A stretch of 64,000 nt of DNA from Glossina fuscipes (taxonomy: Eukaryota > Arthropoda > Insecta > Diptera > Glossinidae), in the NCBI RefSeq assembly GCF_014805625.2, contig NW_023998507.1, positions 1 to 64,000 on the forward strand, given 5' to 3'. Position numbers and translations under genes: made by a program. The notes beneath the pieces are model-generated. The model did not search any database, was not told the DNA's origin, and was given only the letters and a program-made list of their open reading frames with translations. The first letter of the stretch is position 1. Each line of letters opens with the position of its first letter. Of this stretch, positions 12,671 through 23,391 are shown in pieces.

Positions 12671-13523
12671 ATGGAAATGAACAAAGAGAAAATTCGGTAC
12701 ATTTTACAGTTTTTCTTTGACAAAGGCGAAAATGCAAGCCAGGCGGCTAAAATTGTGAATGGTGTTTATGGTTCCGATACTGTAACAGCCAATTATGTGC
12801 AATTTTGATTTCGTAGATTCCATTCAGGAATTTTTGATGTTAAAGATGCACCTCGCACAGGTAGGCCGGTCGTCGAAAATGTCGATAAAATCGGAGAAAT
12901 GATCGAAGTAGACCGGCATGTTAGCAGTCGTTAAACGGATGGTGACTGAATATGAGAAATGGATCACATACGATAACCCTGTGCGAAAACGATCGTGGTC
13001 AAAGAGCGGTGAAGCATCTCAAACGGCCAGGAAGGTTTTGTTATGCATTTGGTGGGACTGGAAGGGGATTATTTATTATGAGTTGCTTCCATATGGCCAA
13101 ACGCTAAATTCTGATCTCTACTGTCAACAACTGGACCGTTTGAAGATAGCGATTGACCAGAAACGGCCAGAATTGGCCAACAGGAGAGGTGTCGCGTTCC
13201 ACCAGGACAATGCTAGGCCACACACATCTACAGTGACTCGCCAGAAACTTCGGGAGCTTGGTTGGGAAGTTTTAATGCATCTGCCATACACTCCGGACTT
13301 GGCACCAAGCGATTATAATCTTTTTCTTGCATTGCAAAGTTTCTTTAATGATAAAAAATTGAAATCTAGGGTGGATTGTGAAAATCGACTACTAGAGTTT
13401 TTTGCAAATAGAGACCAGGACTTCTATGAGAGAGGCATTTTAAAGTTACCTTTAAAATGGCAACAAATCATACAACAAAACGGTGCATATTTGACCCAAA
13501 TCGGACAATCCGAAGCATGTTAA
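12671..13523 (+). pseudogene. mariner transposase, inactivated
   Basis: The ATG at 12671 opens a paired helix-turn-helix N-terminus (KEKIRYILQFFFDKGENASQ ... YVQF-stop-FRRFHSG ... DAPRTGRPV). A TGA replaces the expected Trp codon after YVQF. After EVDRHVSS the reading frame changes and roughly 75 residues are missing, so the second half of the DNA-binding region and the linker are gone. The catalytic part runs in another frame up to 13523. There the first catalytic Asp of the usual TGDEKW block is lost (TEYEKW), while the second (HQDNARPH) and third (YTPDLAPSDYNLF) remain, in mariner D,D34D spacing. The stop, frameshift, deletion and lost Asp together make this protein dead. Confidence 0.9.
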
Positions 13524-13544
13524 ATAAAGTCCAGAAGTTCATAT

Positions 13545-13576
13545 AAAAATAATGGATTTCTTTTTCCCCAAACTAA
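13545..13576 (-). repeat. mariner right terminal inverted repeat
   Basis: Exact inverted copy of 12506-12537, followed by TA at 13577-13578. Confidence 0.92.
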
Positions 13577-14289
13577 TATATACATATAAAAAATAGTATT
13601 TAAAAATAATAATAGTACAACAATAATAAACGATGGCATCATATTTATAAACTCTATGAGACACCTTCTTATTTAGCAAATAAATTGCTTGTTCACTTTT
13701 CTGTTCTGATGCCTGTCGAAATTTCGACCTTAAAGCCTTGAGTCCGTGTTCATCAAAGCAAAACTCGTTTCTATCTTTTTTCCCCCCCTTTATTGCCTGT
13801 CTTCGAGATCGACTACATTTTTCAGCCTCGAAAGAATACATGTAGTCAGACCAGTATAAAATTTTGAGTACTCTTTTAAATTTCCAAATGACCATTGACA
13901 TCACACATATTAAATAAATCATTACATCGCTTAAAAAATAAATTTAAAAAATAAAATAAAGTTAAACTTCAAATCGTATCATATATACACTCATCATTCC
14001 TGTAACCCGGACAGTCATAACGATTTGATTGTAACTTAGGCAAATGTTATCCAAACAGAGAAACTCCCATAGAATTCTGCTGATGCAAAGTGATTGCTTG
14101 TTGATATCACGTTAGCTGGTTGCGTCAACTTTGATGGTTTTTTCACTTGAAAAATTAATTTATTGAGAAAAATTGGTGTAATATACATTAAAAAAGTGGG
14201 TTCCATAATTTTCTACGACTCTTTCGATATCTATGGCAATATGCCGATATCGTCGAAAGAACTTATATTTGTTTGGCAGTGATCCAATC

Positions 14290-14770
14290 ACCGTCGCATT
14301 TTCGCACTTCTTCAGCGAAGCTACATATCAGCTACATCGATCTGAACCAACGGTATTCAAAAGGCTCCATATCTGGAGTTCTTGAGCGTTTTTTTTCCAC
14401 TTCTTATTCGTTCCTGATTTATTATCGTACTTTCTCTTTCCCGTTTCCGTAACGCGAGTTTCTGTAAAAGAGGAGAACACGCCGCGAGTGTCATAGCAGC
14501 TTGCCTTGTCCTTCAGGGCCACTCGTCTGTCCCTAATCGTCTCTCGTCGCAAGGACGAGTGTCCATCGTCGTTCAGGGATGGGGGTTAGGCTAAAACTTC
14601 CATCCCCTATCCGTGAGGTCAAAATAAAAACCCTTTCAGTAAAATTCAACTAGTTGTGTCCGTGATCACTTACCTCTTGACTGCTATGACACAACTAAAA
14701 GGCTGAGCGTGAAAAAACACGCTCTTTTATAGTCGCAATCGCGAGTGTGGTCATCCTCACTATATTCTCA
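14290..14770 (-). promoter_or_regulatory. promoter-like, hairpin-rich block (possible LTR)
   Basis: Read on the minus strand this block has a TATA-like 'gactataaaag' (14723-14733), directly followed by a perfect 7-bp hairpin (14705-14711 with 14718-14724), then a second perfect 10-bp inverted repeat (TAGTTGTGTC at 14651-14660 with 14688-14697), and about 310 bases after the TATA an AATAAA signal (complement of about 14416-14421). It is more GC-rich than its surroundings. This order (TATA, start region, AATAAA) suggests the U3-R-U5 of an LTR, but no TG/CA ends, target duplication or primer site were found. It could equally be a promoter of something unrecognised. Confidence 0.28.
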
Positions 14771-15171
14771 CCAACTCAAATCTCTCTACCTATGAATCCT
14801 ATCATTCCTAGTAAGGATGACGTCTGCTTGACGGCAGTGCCCTCAGGACGACAATATATGTGCCATGGCTTGTGTCTGACACAACTCGTCTGAGGATAAC
14901 AAAAACTTGTCTGGCTACAAGGGTCCCATCCTTCAATTTGAAGCGTATAAGCATTTTCAATTTTGCACCATCTCAATCTAGAGCTATCTCGTCTTTTAGA
15001 GTGTGAGTTCCGACTGAGCACATGGAAATTTTGTTCGACAAACCATTGTGGCCAGTTGGATTCTTAACTAAGGAATTCATTCCTCGTGATCGACCAAATA
15101 GCACTAATCCGATAGCTGCTCCACTTTCAAAAAACTAAATGTTTCTTTAGGCCCAGCAACTTTCATTTAGA

Positions 15172-16832
15172 AAATGTTAGGGGCCTACACTCAAAAATTC
15201 AATCCATTTTCCCAAATTAGTGGAGTAGTCAGTTTTCCTGCCACTTAGTCAAGTCCTGACTTACATTTTTCACAATTCTCTCCAGGTTTTCAAAAAGGAT
15301 CGATTGAGTCGCACTGGTAATGGTGTCTTGATTGCCACAGCGGCTGCTGTCTCGTCCTATTCAGTTAAATTTCCTACTCCTCCCGACGTTGAATTTATTG
15401 CTATTCAGACGAGAATTCCCAATAAACCGTTATACCTAATTTCCTGTTATATCCACACAAATGCGGATATTCCGATTTATAAGAACAACGCTGCCTTCAA
15501 TTTGCCGCAAGTCGCTTGGTGTTATAGTAATAATTCTGACTGTATAGTCTCCACTTCATCATTCATTAGAGCTATTGGATTTTTCAAGAATATATTTGAC
15601 CGTAGTTTACTTCAATACAACCCTATTCGTAATTGCATTGGCAGACTGCTAGATCTTTGCTTTGCCAATTTCCCGCAGATAGTTTTATCTCGCTGCCCAC
15701 CTATTAGTTTACCTGTGGATCCGTGTCATCTAGCAATTTGTATTTCCTTTTATTGCAGTTATGATGGTCCCTTGAATTACTCTTACGTACCAAATCAAAT
15801 AAATAAATATTGTGATTTTAACAAAATTAATATTTTACTGCTTAAATCTGATCTCTCACACAGTATGCTCGATTTCTCTGCTCGAAATATTGGAACCTTT
15901 CTGTCTTCATTGTATAATGTATTAAACCTAATTATTTCTGAATCCGTTCCGATCATGCAACCTCGCCCTCGAAGCAGGTATCCGCCATGGCTTACAGATA
16001 CCATTAAAAAACAAAAACAGCACATACAAATTTTTTAAAAAGTTTATGAAAACTGCTTCTGTTTACAACTATTTGGGCTATTTTGCAATAGGTTTAATTA
16101 CCTCAACTCCCAATATTGGTGCGGATACCTTCATTTGCTCAAACCCTCTCACTGCTTAGTAATCCTAGATATTTCTTTAAGTTTAACAAGCCCAAAAGAT
16201 ATATCTCCATATATCCCTCGCATATTTCTTTCAATGGCTCGTAGTCTTCTGATGATATTGAAACCTCGAATCTCCTTGCTGAATACTTCCGACGAAATAT
16301 TTCAACTGCAAATTCCAATTTAACTGTCAACTATACGATATCTGACTCGGTTTCGATTCCTACCTTGGTTATTTCAGAAAATAATGGTTTAGACGCTTTA
16401 AGGTCTCTAAAATTTAATTCTGCGCTTGGACCTGATCGGATTCCATCCTTTATACTTAAAGCATGCTGTGTCGAGCTAAGTGGTGTTATTTCAATGATTC
16501 TTAATCAGTCCTTGAAATCAAGTGTTGGAAGAGAAGGTTCCTTATTCCAATTAACAAGTGTGGATATAGATATAATGTTGAATATTACAGAAGCATGGCC
16601 AAGCTGAGTGCCTTATCTGAATTGTTTGAACGAATTGTGACTCAGCATCTAGCTTTTGCTATTAAATCTTATATTTCTTCATGCCAGCGTGGCTTTCGAA
16701 AATGAAGATCTACTGTGACGAATTTCTTATTTGCCACGTTTTCAAGGCTTTTTCTAGCAGCTCTTGCATGTACTAATTTTAGCAAACTGTTTGATTTAGT
16801 TAACCATAACTTATTAATAAGACAAGACGACA
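15172..16832 (+). pseudogene. Jockey-like LINE ORF2 copy A (endonuclease to partial reverse transcriptase)
   Basis: Starts with VRGLHSKIQ (usual 'NvRgLrtK'), then in another frame the APE-type endonuclease reads GVLIATAAAVSSYSV ... VEFIAIQTRIPNKPLYLISCY ... NLPQVAW ... LLQYNPIRNCIGRLLDLCF. The catalytic 'TETWL' block is replaced by unrelated residues, and a deletion near 15500 joins 'AAF' straight to 'NLPQVAW', removing the segment that ends in the catalytic GDF. Later the linker and the start of the reverse transcriptase are legible through many stops (LVISENNGLDALRSLKFNSA, LSELFERIVTQHLAFAIKSY, then RGFRK, then NFSKLFDLVNHNLL). It ends before the catalytic YADD box. Same family as the copies at 23.4-25.3 kb and 44.2-45.9 kb. 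Confidence 0.82.
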
Positions 16833-16834
16833 AA

Positions 16835-18835
16835 GCAAGAAGTTGATTTTCCATCCACTTCAGATAACGAAACTATCATATGATTTTACTTATTGCAAAT
16901 TATGCGATTTCGTCCCATTGTCTAAGCCACTTTTTTTTTGCATTTACTATAAAGCGTAGAACGAAATAGAGAACTGAGCGAAGAAGTATTTGTTGAAAAA
17001 CCTTTACAGACATTTAAAAGAGCACTACGTTACCACCCTCTTTCTCTCTGTCGGTGTTGCTAAATGTGTGATTATTCTTCTACATGTTACAATGAACTTT
17101 GCTGGAAGTGCAATATACTAGTCTGGACACATTATGCACATTGCATTACAATGATACTCATACGCATGGATGAACACACGCATAAACAGAGCATAAAGAA
17201 CGTTTGCACTGAACAATGCTAATAATTTATGGATTTTTGTGTGCGCTAATGCAAGATTTAAAAGTTACAAACGGCAATGTGTGTTAAACGTAATGTAAAC
17301 TTTACATGATGCGTACGCAACCCACAAGCGTGGTCAAAGACTATAATCAGAAAAAAAGTTTAGAAAGTACCTAGAGCCAGTGAAAAATGATATGAAAACC
17401 TTTACTAGAGAAAATGCTCTCAAATTTAGTTTATGTGAAAAAAGTATATAATTAATAGAAAAATTTGAAACCCACTAATAAAAATTAAATCAATTTAGAG
17501 CAAGAGTGGTTGTGCCTTTAGTACGCATTATATGACCTCAACTGTACAGCATTTCCACTCTATTCTATTCTTCTCAAATTGACTTTCATAACGTTTTATC
17601 CTCTATATAAAATGTTTTTATTTATGTTTTGTTATTTCAACACTGAAATTACGTTTTAACACTTTGTTTACTTTATTCTTTTTTAATGGTTCTCTCCTTT
17701 TTGTTATTCATTCAAAGGCTTCTCGAATTAGTCTACCACGTTAAGATATTGAGAATTTTAGCTCAAAGTGTGCAAGCTCATAGCACCCTCAGCCACTATA
17801 ATCCACTATGCGTTAGTCAGTTCAAGAAATCACAGAAGAAAAGTCAAAAGAATTAATTAATAATAATGATAAGGTAATAATAAACTTGCTTTCTTTTTAA
17901 TAACTTTTCACTTTAATAATAATTACCTTAAAGAAAAGATGGTAGTCCGATGTTATAATTTTATAAGAAATCATGATAAAATACTAATACAACAAAGTAA
18001 TTGATATCGAAACGTTAAATAAAATGTTAAACTTCCTTTAAAATAACTTTTAAACGTTCTTTTCATATTATCTTCTTTCATCATCTAATGTTTCATCTCA
18101 AATGTCTTTTCTTTCGGTATACATTTTATTATAATCTGCCTCTAAACATTTTCGCAACTTAGCATCAATCCGATATAGCTCTCCTGCCGTATCCGAAAAA
18201 CCTTTTTTATGGTGCACAGGTAACATACATATTTCAGCGATACATTTACAATATTTGACGCTCAAAAGTTTGAATTTAATTTTGACCCAACTGAAAAGGA
18301 AATAGTAATTTGACCATGTTTCGAGTTTGAACACGGTTTCCGACCAATATTGAAGCAGCTATTGAGAGGGTTAATTTAGAAGATTAACGTTGCGACACCC
18401 ATTTTCTAATGCGTTGTTGCAACCGGATTAACATCGTTCGAAGGTTTGTGTGACCTCTTATAAATAATATCTTAGCAAGGCCTATTTCTAGAGGAAATTT
18501 GCAGTGTACCTTCTTTTCAATATCATTTAATGCTCAAATTTTGTCTTAGGTTAAACATTTACAAGGCTTGGCATTTACATATCAATTATAAAATTATGGC
18601 GGATAAATATTTCCTTAATAATCAAGTAAGAGGGCTTGGAGAGTAGAAATTATTAATCCGCCACGTCGACACTTTCGCCATTTTTTATTTAAAACAGAGC
18701 AATTTTTAAGCAGACAACACATTTGCATGTGAAGAATGCATCCTTATGAGTAATAACTAGGAAACATTAAAGAGGAAAAATTTTATAATTTATAGCCAGT
18801 CAATTTTTGTATGTTTGAACATGAAAATTATGGTC
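16835..18835. other. no recognisable gene; one unassigned frame
   Basis: AT-rich. The minus-strand frame 18098-18334 encodes 78 residues including LPVHHKKGFSDTAGELYR and DAKLRKCLEADYNKMYTE. It looks less like random sequence than its neighbours, but matches no family I recognise. Nothing else can be supported. Confidence 0.3.
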
Positions 18836-18839
18836 CTAT

Positions 18840-19185
18840 ATAAAGTAAATCTAGAAAATTTCAGTCTTTCATATTTTATAGTGTATAGTGTATTGGGCAA
18901 AAACCTCACATTTTTGTTTAGAAAAACAGATATTTGTTCAATTTATTTTTTACAATTTATTTTTACTTTGCCTATCTATTAAAAAATTTAGCTTGGTTTC
19001 AGTAGTAATCTGCGTGCAGGAACTTACATTGTTTGCACCAAATTTGATGTCAGTATGTTATTATTTGAAACCGGAAAAGTGTTAACGAAGAATCAGGGAT
19101 GTATATCATTTAGAAAGTTATTCTGGGTGTAGAAGACCTTAAGAAAAAGAAAGTATACCTGCATCCTTCAGTCGTGGTCAAAAAG
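18840..19185 (+). repeat. dispersed INE-1/DINE-1-like repeat, diverged copy
   Basis: Shares with the 6.2-kb copy the opening 'gaaaatttcagtctttcata', a 'gggcaaaaacctcacat' stretch and 'gcaccaaatttgatgtc', and ends with 'gtatacctgcatccttcag', like the 'tataccctt.catcctt' tail of the other copies. Large parts in between are too diverged to align by eye. Confidence 0.42.
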
Positions 19186-19489
19186 GACAAATATGATGAT
19201 CACTTTACACGACATCTTTTAATACTGAGTGGTGCTACACTATAAAAAGGAATATTAGTTCGGAGGTTTTAACCCTAGCTTGGGCAAATTTCTTTTCGAG
19301 TATGATCGAAAGAAACCAGTTGCAAGCATCAGCACTTGCGGGAAAGTTTCTGTGTTTGTGAGAATTTAGAAACGAAGCAGATAAACAGCATGAAAAAAAC
19401 AAATAAACAGGCAAAGAGACAAATAATCGCTATATTAATTTTGGTTGAATACCAAAATTTATGCGATATATGTAATAGCGACCTGCACG

Positions 19490-19650
19490 TTTAACACACA
19501 CCCGACGGGCGGAAGAAGAGACAAGCTTAGTGATCGGTATAATAAAAGATGGGCCTATTCTATGTCCTTATGGATGTTACGTACGTCCGCATGAGCTTCA
19601 TACACCTTGTATGGCAGTTCGTATAGGGTATAATTACGGCCCTTTGAGAA
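19490..19650 (+). repeat. possible short copy of the dispersed repeat
   Basis: 'cgacgggcggaagaagagac' followed by 'aagcttagtgatcggtata' resembles the family's 'gacgggcggacat..ctaaatcgat' block, and 'tatagggtataattacgg' resembles its tail. Weak. Confidence 0.28.
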
Positions 19651-19654
19651 ACTG

Positions 19655-21470
19655 ATGCTCTTATTTAAAACTCGCACGTTTACTGACGCTCCATTCAATT
19701 ATACCTAATAGTTTTACATTAAAGACGGATTGAAAAGTGTTCTTCAGCAAGGAAGTTGTAAACATGTAATTTTCGCAAACGAAACTTATAGTAATAATGG
19801 ATAAATATTCAGACATATAGAGATGCAGATGGAAATGGAAATAAGTATATATTTTTAGTTCTGTCGGCCTCTTACATGCGAAGGTATCGTACGAAGTGCC
19901 GAGGTTAGTCTATCCCACGATAAAAGTTTCAAGTACTTTCAAATAGTTTTCATTTACATTTAGTCCAACGACTTGATAGAACCATGTTTAAGGTAATAGT
20001 GCTACGATACGATTTATAATATGTTGATTACCCATATATAAGCGGCGTATCGAATTAAACGTTAACTGTTATCGTACAATAACTTACACGCACAGATGCT
20101 ATTTTACGGCAGTTTATTGTACACTATTTGTTGTAGGTTAATAACTTAAATTAAACCATGTAGAAATTCATTGTTCAAATTTTTGTATATACATATTGTA
20201 CGTGGATGCATTTAATTGCATAGTACATATGCATAATTAATTCGTTTTTTCGTTCATTTCAAATAAACAGCAATGAATTGTAGATAAGCTCGAACAGCTG
20301 AGAGAGCTAATTAAGCAATAAACAACATTAGTAAAAAAGAAGAGGGCCTGAGCAAGTCAGGATGTCAAGGACGTCAATAGGTGAAAATAAGCAAATAAAC
20401 TCTCAAAGTGTCTCTTATATATATTCTCCTATATATGATACATAAACATACATACAGTTTTAAACGGCAACCTTTTAACGTAAAACTATTGATTCGACGA
20501 CTTTCTCTTATACATCTTTCAACATTAATTAATTATTCAAATATAGCGAAAAATTGGGCTTAATTAACAGTCTATTGAAAAAGTAAACGTATTAATGGTA
20601 GGCACGACCCTGGAGATTTTGGAGTGAAAATACTTAAAATTGTCAAAAAGCTTTATTCGATTTGATTTTACAGAATAAGGCGGAACACAACTAGTAGTTT
20701 GCACGTTTTTTTCGTATGTTGATCGTTCAATAGAAATTCGAACTAATGAAGATTAGCATAAATGATAAAGCACAACACATGGAGATATTCCGACAGAAGC
20801 ATGTATATCTGACAACTTCCCTTTTTAATGTAGACCGATGTGTATGAGCTACTGATTCGACAACAGTTTATAAAATGTATGGAAATTTTTATAAGTTGAC
20901 TTAAGTGAGTACGCTACTCTAAAAGCTTAAACGCGCCTTTCTTCAAACTTTTTGGAATGGAGAAAAGAGTAGTAGAATGATATTTAAAGCAGTAATTACT
21001 ATTATACTTTAAGAAAGAAATAAAATAAGAAAATTATTGTTGAGAAATCAAACGTCGTAATGATTGTCACCAAAGAAATAAAGCCTACAAGAAGAAGTAT
21101 TTTTATAAATTTTTTGCATGGAACGGTGGGAAGTGTGATATTATTCGGGGAAATTGTTAGACATATATGTAATTAATAAAAACAAAACGGAATTGTATTG
21201 GAAAAATATCAATAAAATGGAACAGAGTTCCGTTGTCCTGGAGACATCTTCAGCGTAATCTGAAGTAAAAAAAATCCGTTAATCCTTTAATAAATATGGA
21301 TATATTAGTAACGTTAATTGTTGTGTGACCGCTAAACGTTTAACAGAAAGAGTTAAATTTCCGACCCAAGAGAAGACACCCTTTCATTAAGCAAGAAACC
21401 CTAAATTTCGAAAATATCGTACTTATATATATATATTATGATATTTGAATATTTTAAAAATTCGGTTTCA
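19655..21470. other. no recognisable gene
   Basis: AT-rich, with many stops in all frames. No repeat ends or protein blocks were recognised. Confidence 0.35.
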
Positions 21471-21473
21471 TGG

Positions 21474-22350
21474 TCAATGATCATTCCCGTTCCTCGCCAA
21501 TTTTTTGCTCGAATGCGCCTCTTTTACTGTGTACGACCGAATCGTAAGCTTCATCGCAGGAAATACAATATTTACAGTCCTTCGCAATGTGGCCTTCCTT
21601 GAAGAACTTGCGGTAAGCTTTGGAGCGGTCCTGACAATCCTTGCATTTCTTTCTAACGTTACCAAATTCCAAACATCGGGAGCATCTATTGGAACTAGTC
21701 TGCGCGCGTATACGACAAACCACCTATTCGATCTTGTTGTTCCTAGCCCCGAGCAATACTTTCGCATCCCCAGCTGCGAGACTAGTGATTTCCGTCTCTG
21801 TTCTGCCGTAAGCCTTGCTCGACACTGGCTTCGAGGCTGCCAATTCGTCGAAGGCCCGTATTGCTCTTTTAACGTCGTCGCTGACCTCGTGTGGCCCCAT
21901 CTAGGTGTCCGGACTGAATGATTGTCCTTTGTCTGAGGATGCGGACTTTTCCTAGAAGATCGTTCAATTTTCTTTAAATATCCTCTGTGTTCACATACTT
22001 TTTCATCTACTGATGTAAAGAGTAACCCTCCGCGTTTCTTCATATCGCGTGTGTCCTAGGCTTCTTGCTTGGACGTTTTTGCTTATCTTGATTAATTGTG
22101 TCTATTTGTCTACGCTCTTTCTATTCTGTTTTCGGCTGCGTTTCACTAGTCTTCTCTTTTGACCGCGCTTTTAGAGCTGTAGAGTTTGCGGTGTTCTGCC
22201 GACAGCGTCACTGCTTCCTCTCGGCTGCCTTCTCTTCCTGGACCTTGCCGTAACATCTTGGGCTTCCATTTCTTTCACTGCGCGTCCTTTGATTCATGAC
22301 GAAGTTTGCACGCCTTTGCCCCTAGTCTCCTTTTAGCTAGATCTTATGTC
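21474..22350 (-). pseudogene. LINE ORF1 (Gag-like, zinc-knuckle) remnant
   Basis: On the minus strand the downstream part (21723 to 21481) reads CSRCLEFGNVRKKCKDCQDR, then FKEGHIAKDCKYCISC. This matches the tandem CCHC-type zinc knuckles of LINE ORF1 proteins such as those of the R1/I group (usual 'RCyrCle.GHia..C'). Upstream in the same frame, before a TAG at the junction, comes SDDVKRAIRAFDELAASKPV; further up there is basic, low-complexity sequence (QPKTE, KERRQ, RPSKKPR), typical of an ORF1 N-terminus. Such proteins bind the element's RNA and carry it to the nucleus. No ORF2 of a matching type lies alongside. A competing frame of 189 codons overlaps but its residues are not the conserved ones. 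GC content is higher than in the flanks. Confidence 0.7.
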
Positions 22351-22609
22351 GTTCTTCTGTTTCCTTCGCACATCACTCTAATGCCGTCTCCGATTAGCCA
22401 TTAATCTGATATCGTTTATCTCCGTAAACCGTTAGCCAGCATCAATGTAGCTGCCGGGGTACAAGGAGAGCAAGCCCAGGAAAAACTTGACTGGGCTATA
22501 AGAAAAGGCGATTCCATTTAAAAGAATATTATATTCTGTTTTATTAAATATATAATGAATTTATATAAACATCAAATTCAAGAATTAATATGTGAGTTTC
22601 AAAATTATT

Positions 22610-22920
22610 TTCATCAAATTATTACGGGCGACGACGAATATATCCTAAAAGAAGGAAACCATCCAGGGCTACCAATCACATTTTTTGCAACGCCGAGTAC
22701 GCATACTCAGAAAATTCTACTGTGCTTTTGGTTGGATTTAAAAGAAATCATATATTACGAAGTTGTAAAGTCCGGTGAGACTGTCACATCTGAACTGCAT
22801 CCACATTTCACAGCAGAGCATCCCACAAATTTTGAAGATGTGCGGAAATGGTGTGACGATTATTTTTCTATAGGCAAGCTTCCCGAAAAGTGGCTAAAGA
22901 TGTATATAAATAGATGTTGA
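22610..22920 (+). pseudogene. second mariner transposase relic
   Basis: The open frame reads HQIITGDDEYI, matching the 'HRIVTGDEkWi' block with the first catalytic Asp, then KILLCFWLDLKEIIYYEVVK and SGETVTSEL, matching 'mlciWWD..GvvyyElL..getit...y'. It then jumps to FEDVRKWCDDYFS and LPEKWLKM, near the transposase C-terminus. The whole segment with the second and third catalytic Asp (HxDNARPH and SPDLAPSDYH in intact members) is deleted. No inverted repeats were found at the edges. It differs clearly from the mariner at 12.5 kb and probably belongs to another subfamily. Confidence 0.75.
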
Positions 22921-23282
22921 TGTTGAATATTTCGATTGTTAAGCTTCGTAATAAGCATGATTTATATAAATTTGAGTTTTATTTAAAAATACGCACTGTT
23001 TTTTATACAATTAGTATTTTTTGAAATAGTTCTTCTTTATTGTAAAATGTGTCTATTTTAACTACCTTCTATTTTTCTATTACTGCCATCCAAAAAAAAA
23101 AAAAAAATTGTTGAAAAAGGCTTTTTTCGGACAGCTAATGTGTAAATTATTTATTTAAAAGTGTGTTCAATAAACTATTTGCTTAACATATTTGTTTATA
23201 CTGAACGTGGGAGAACGCTACTGCTGCCCGCCTCCTTACATACAAAATCACTCTTCCTATATGTTTCCTCAAAAAACTCGAG

Positions 23283-23391
23283 CCATTAAAGGCACATGCG
23301 AGGAATTAATGGTAATTTTTCTTTTGGAATTAACGAAATTAAAAAAGTATTTAGGATTAGCAAACAAGGAGGATTTACTGAACTGGATAAA
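23283..23391 (-). pseudogene. extra copy of the Jockey-like LINE linker segment
   Basis: This stretch is nearly the same as 24163-24265, the linker between endonuclease and reverse transcriptase, in the same orientation: both contain 'aaagtatttaggattagcaa' or close to it, then 'caaggaggattta'. Here it directly follows the reverse-transcriptase 'GVNQGSHLGPI' block of the neighbouring copy, where the YADD region should be. It therefore belongs to another copy joined to the first, or reflects template switching or recombination between copies. Confidence 0.75.

Larger units (their letters stand above)
12506..13576 (+). mobile_element. mariner element, internally deleted
   Basis: The element is bounded by perfect 32-bp terminal inverted repeats, 12506-12537 and 13545-13576, beginning 'ttagtttggggaaaaagaaa', and by the TA duplication typical of mariner (12504-12505 and 13577-13578). 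At 1071 bp it is roughly 200 bp short of a usual mariner of about 1.3 kb, and the missing part is inside the transposase gene. The transposase would cut and paste the element at TA sites. Because both ends are perfect, it might still be moved by a transposase supplied in trans. The transposase wording looks closest to the mellifera subfamily, judged from memory. Confidence 0.92.

Noticed and set aside
21505..21921. 138-codon plus-strand frame opposite ORF1
   Set aside because: Antisense to the zinc-knuckle ORF1, whose Cys pattern shows the minus strand to be the coding one.
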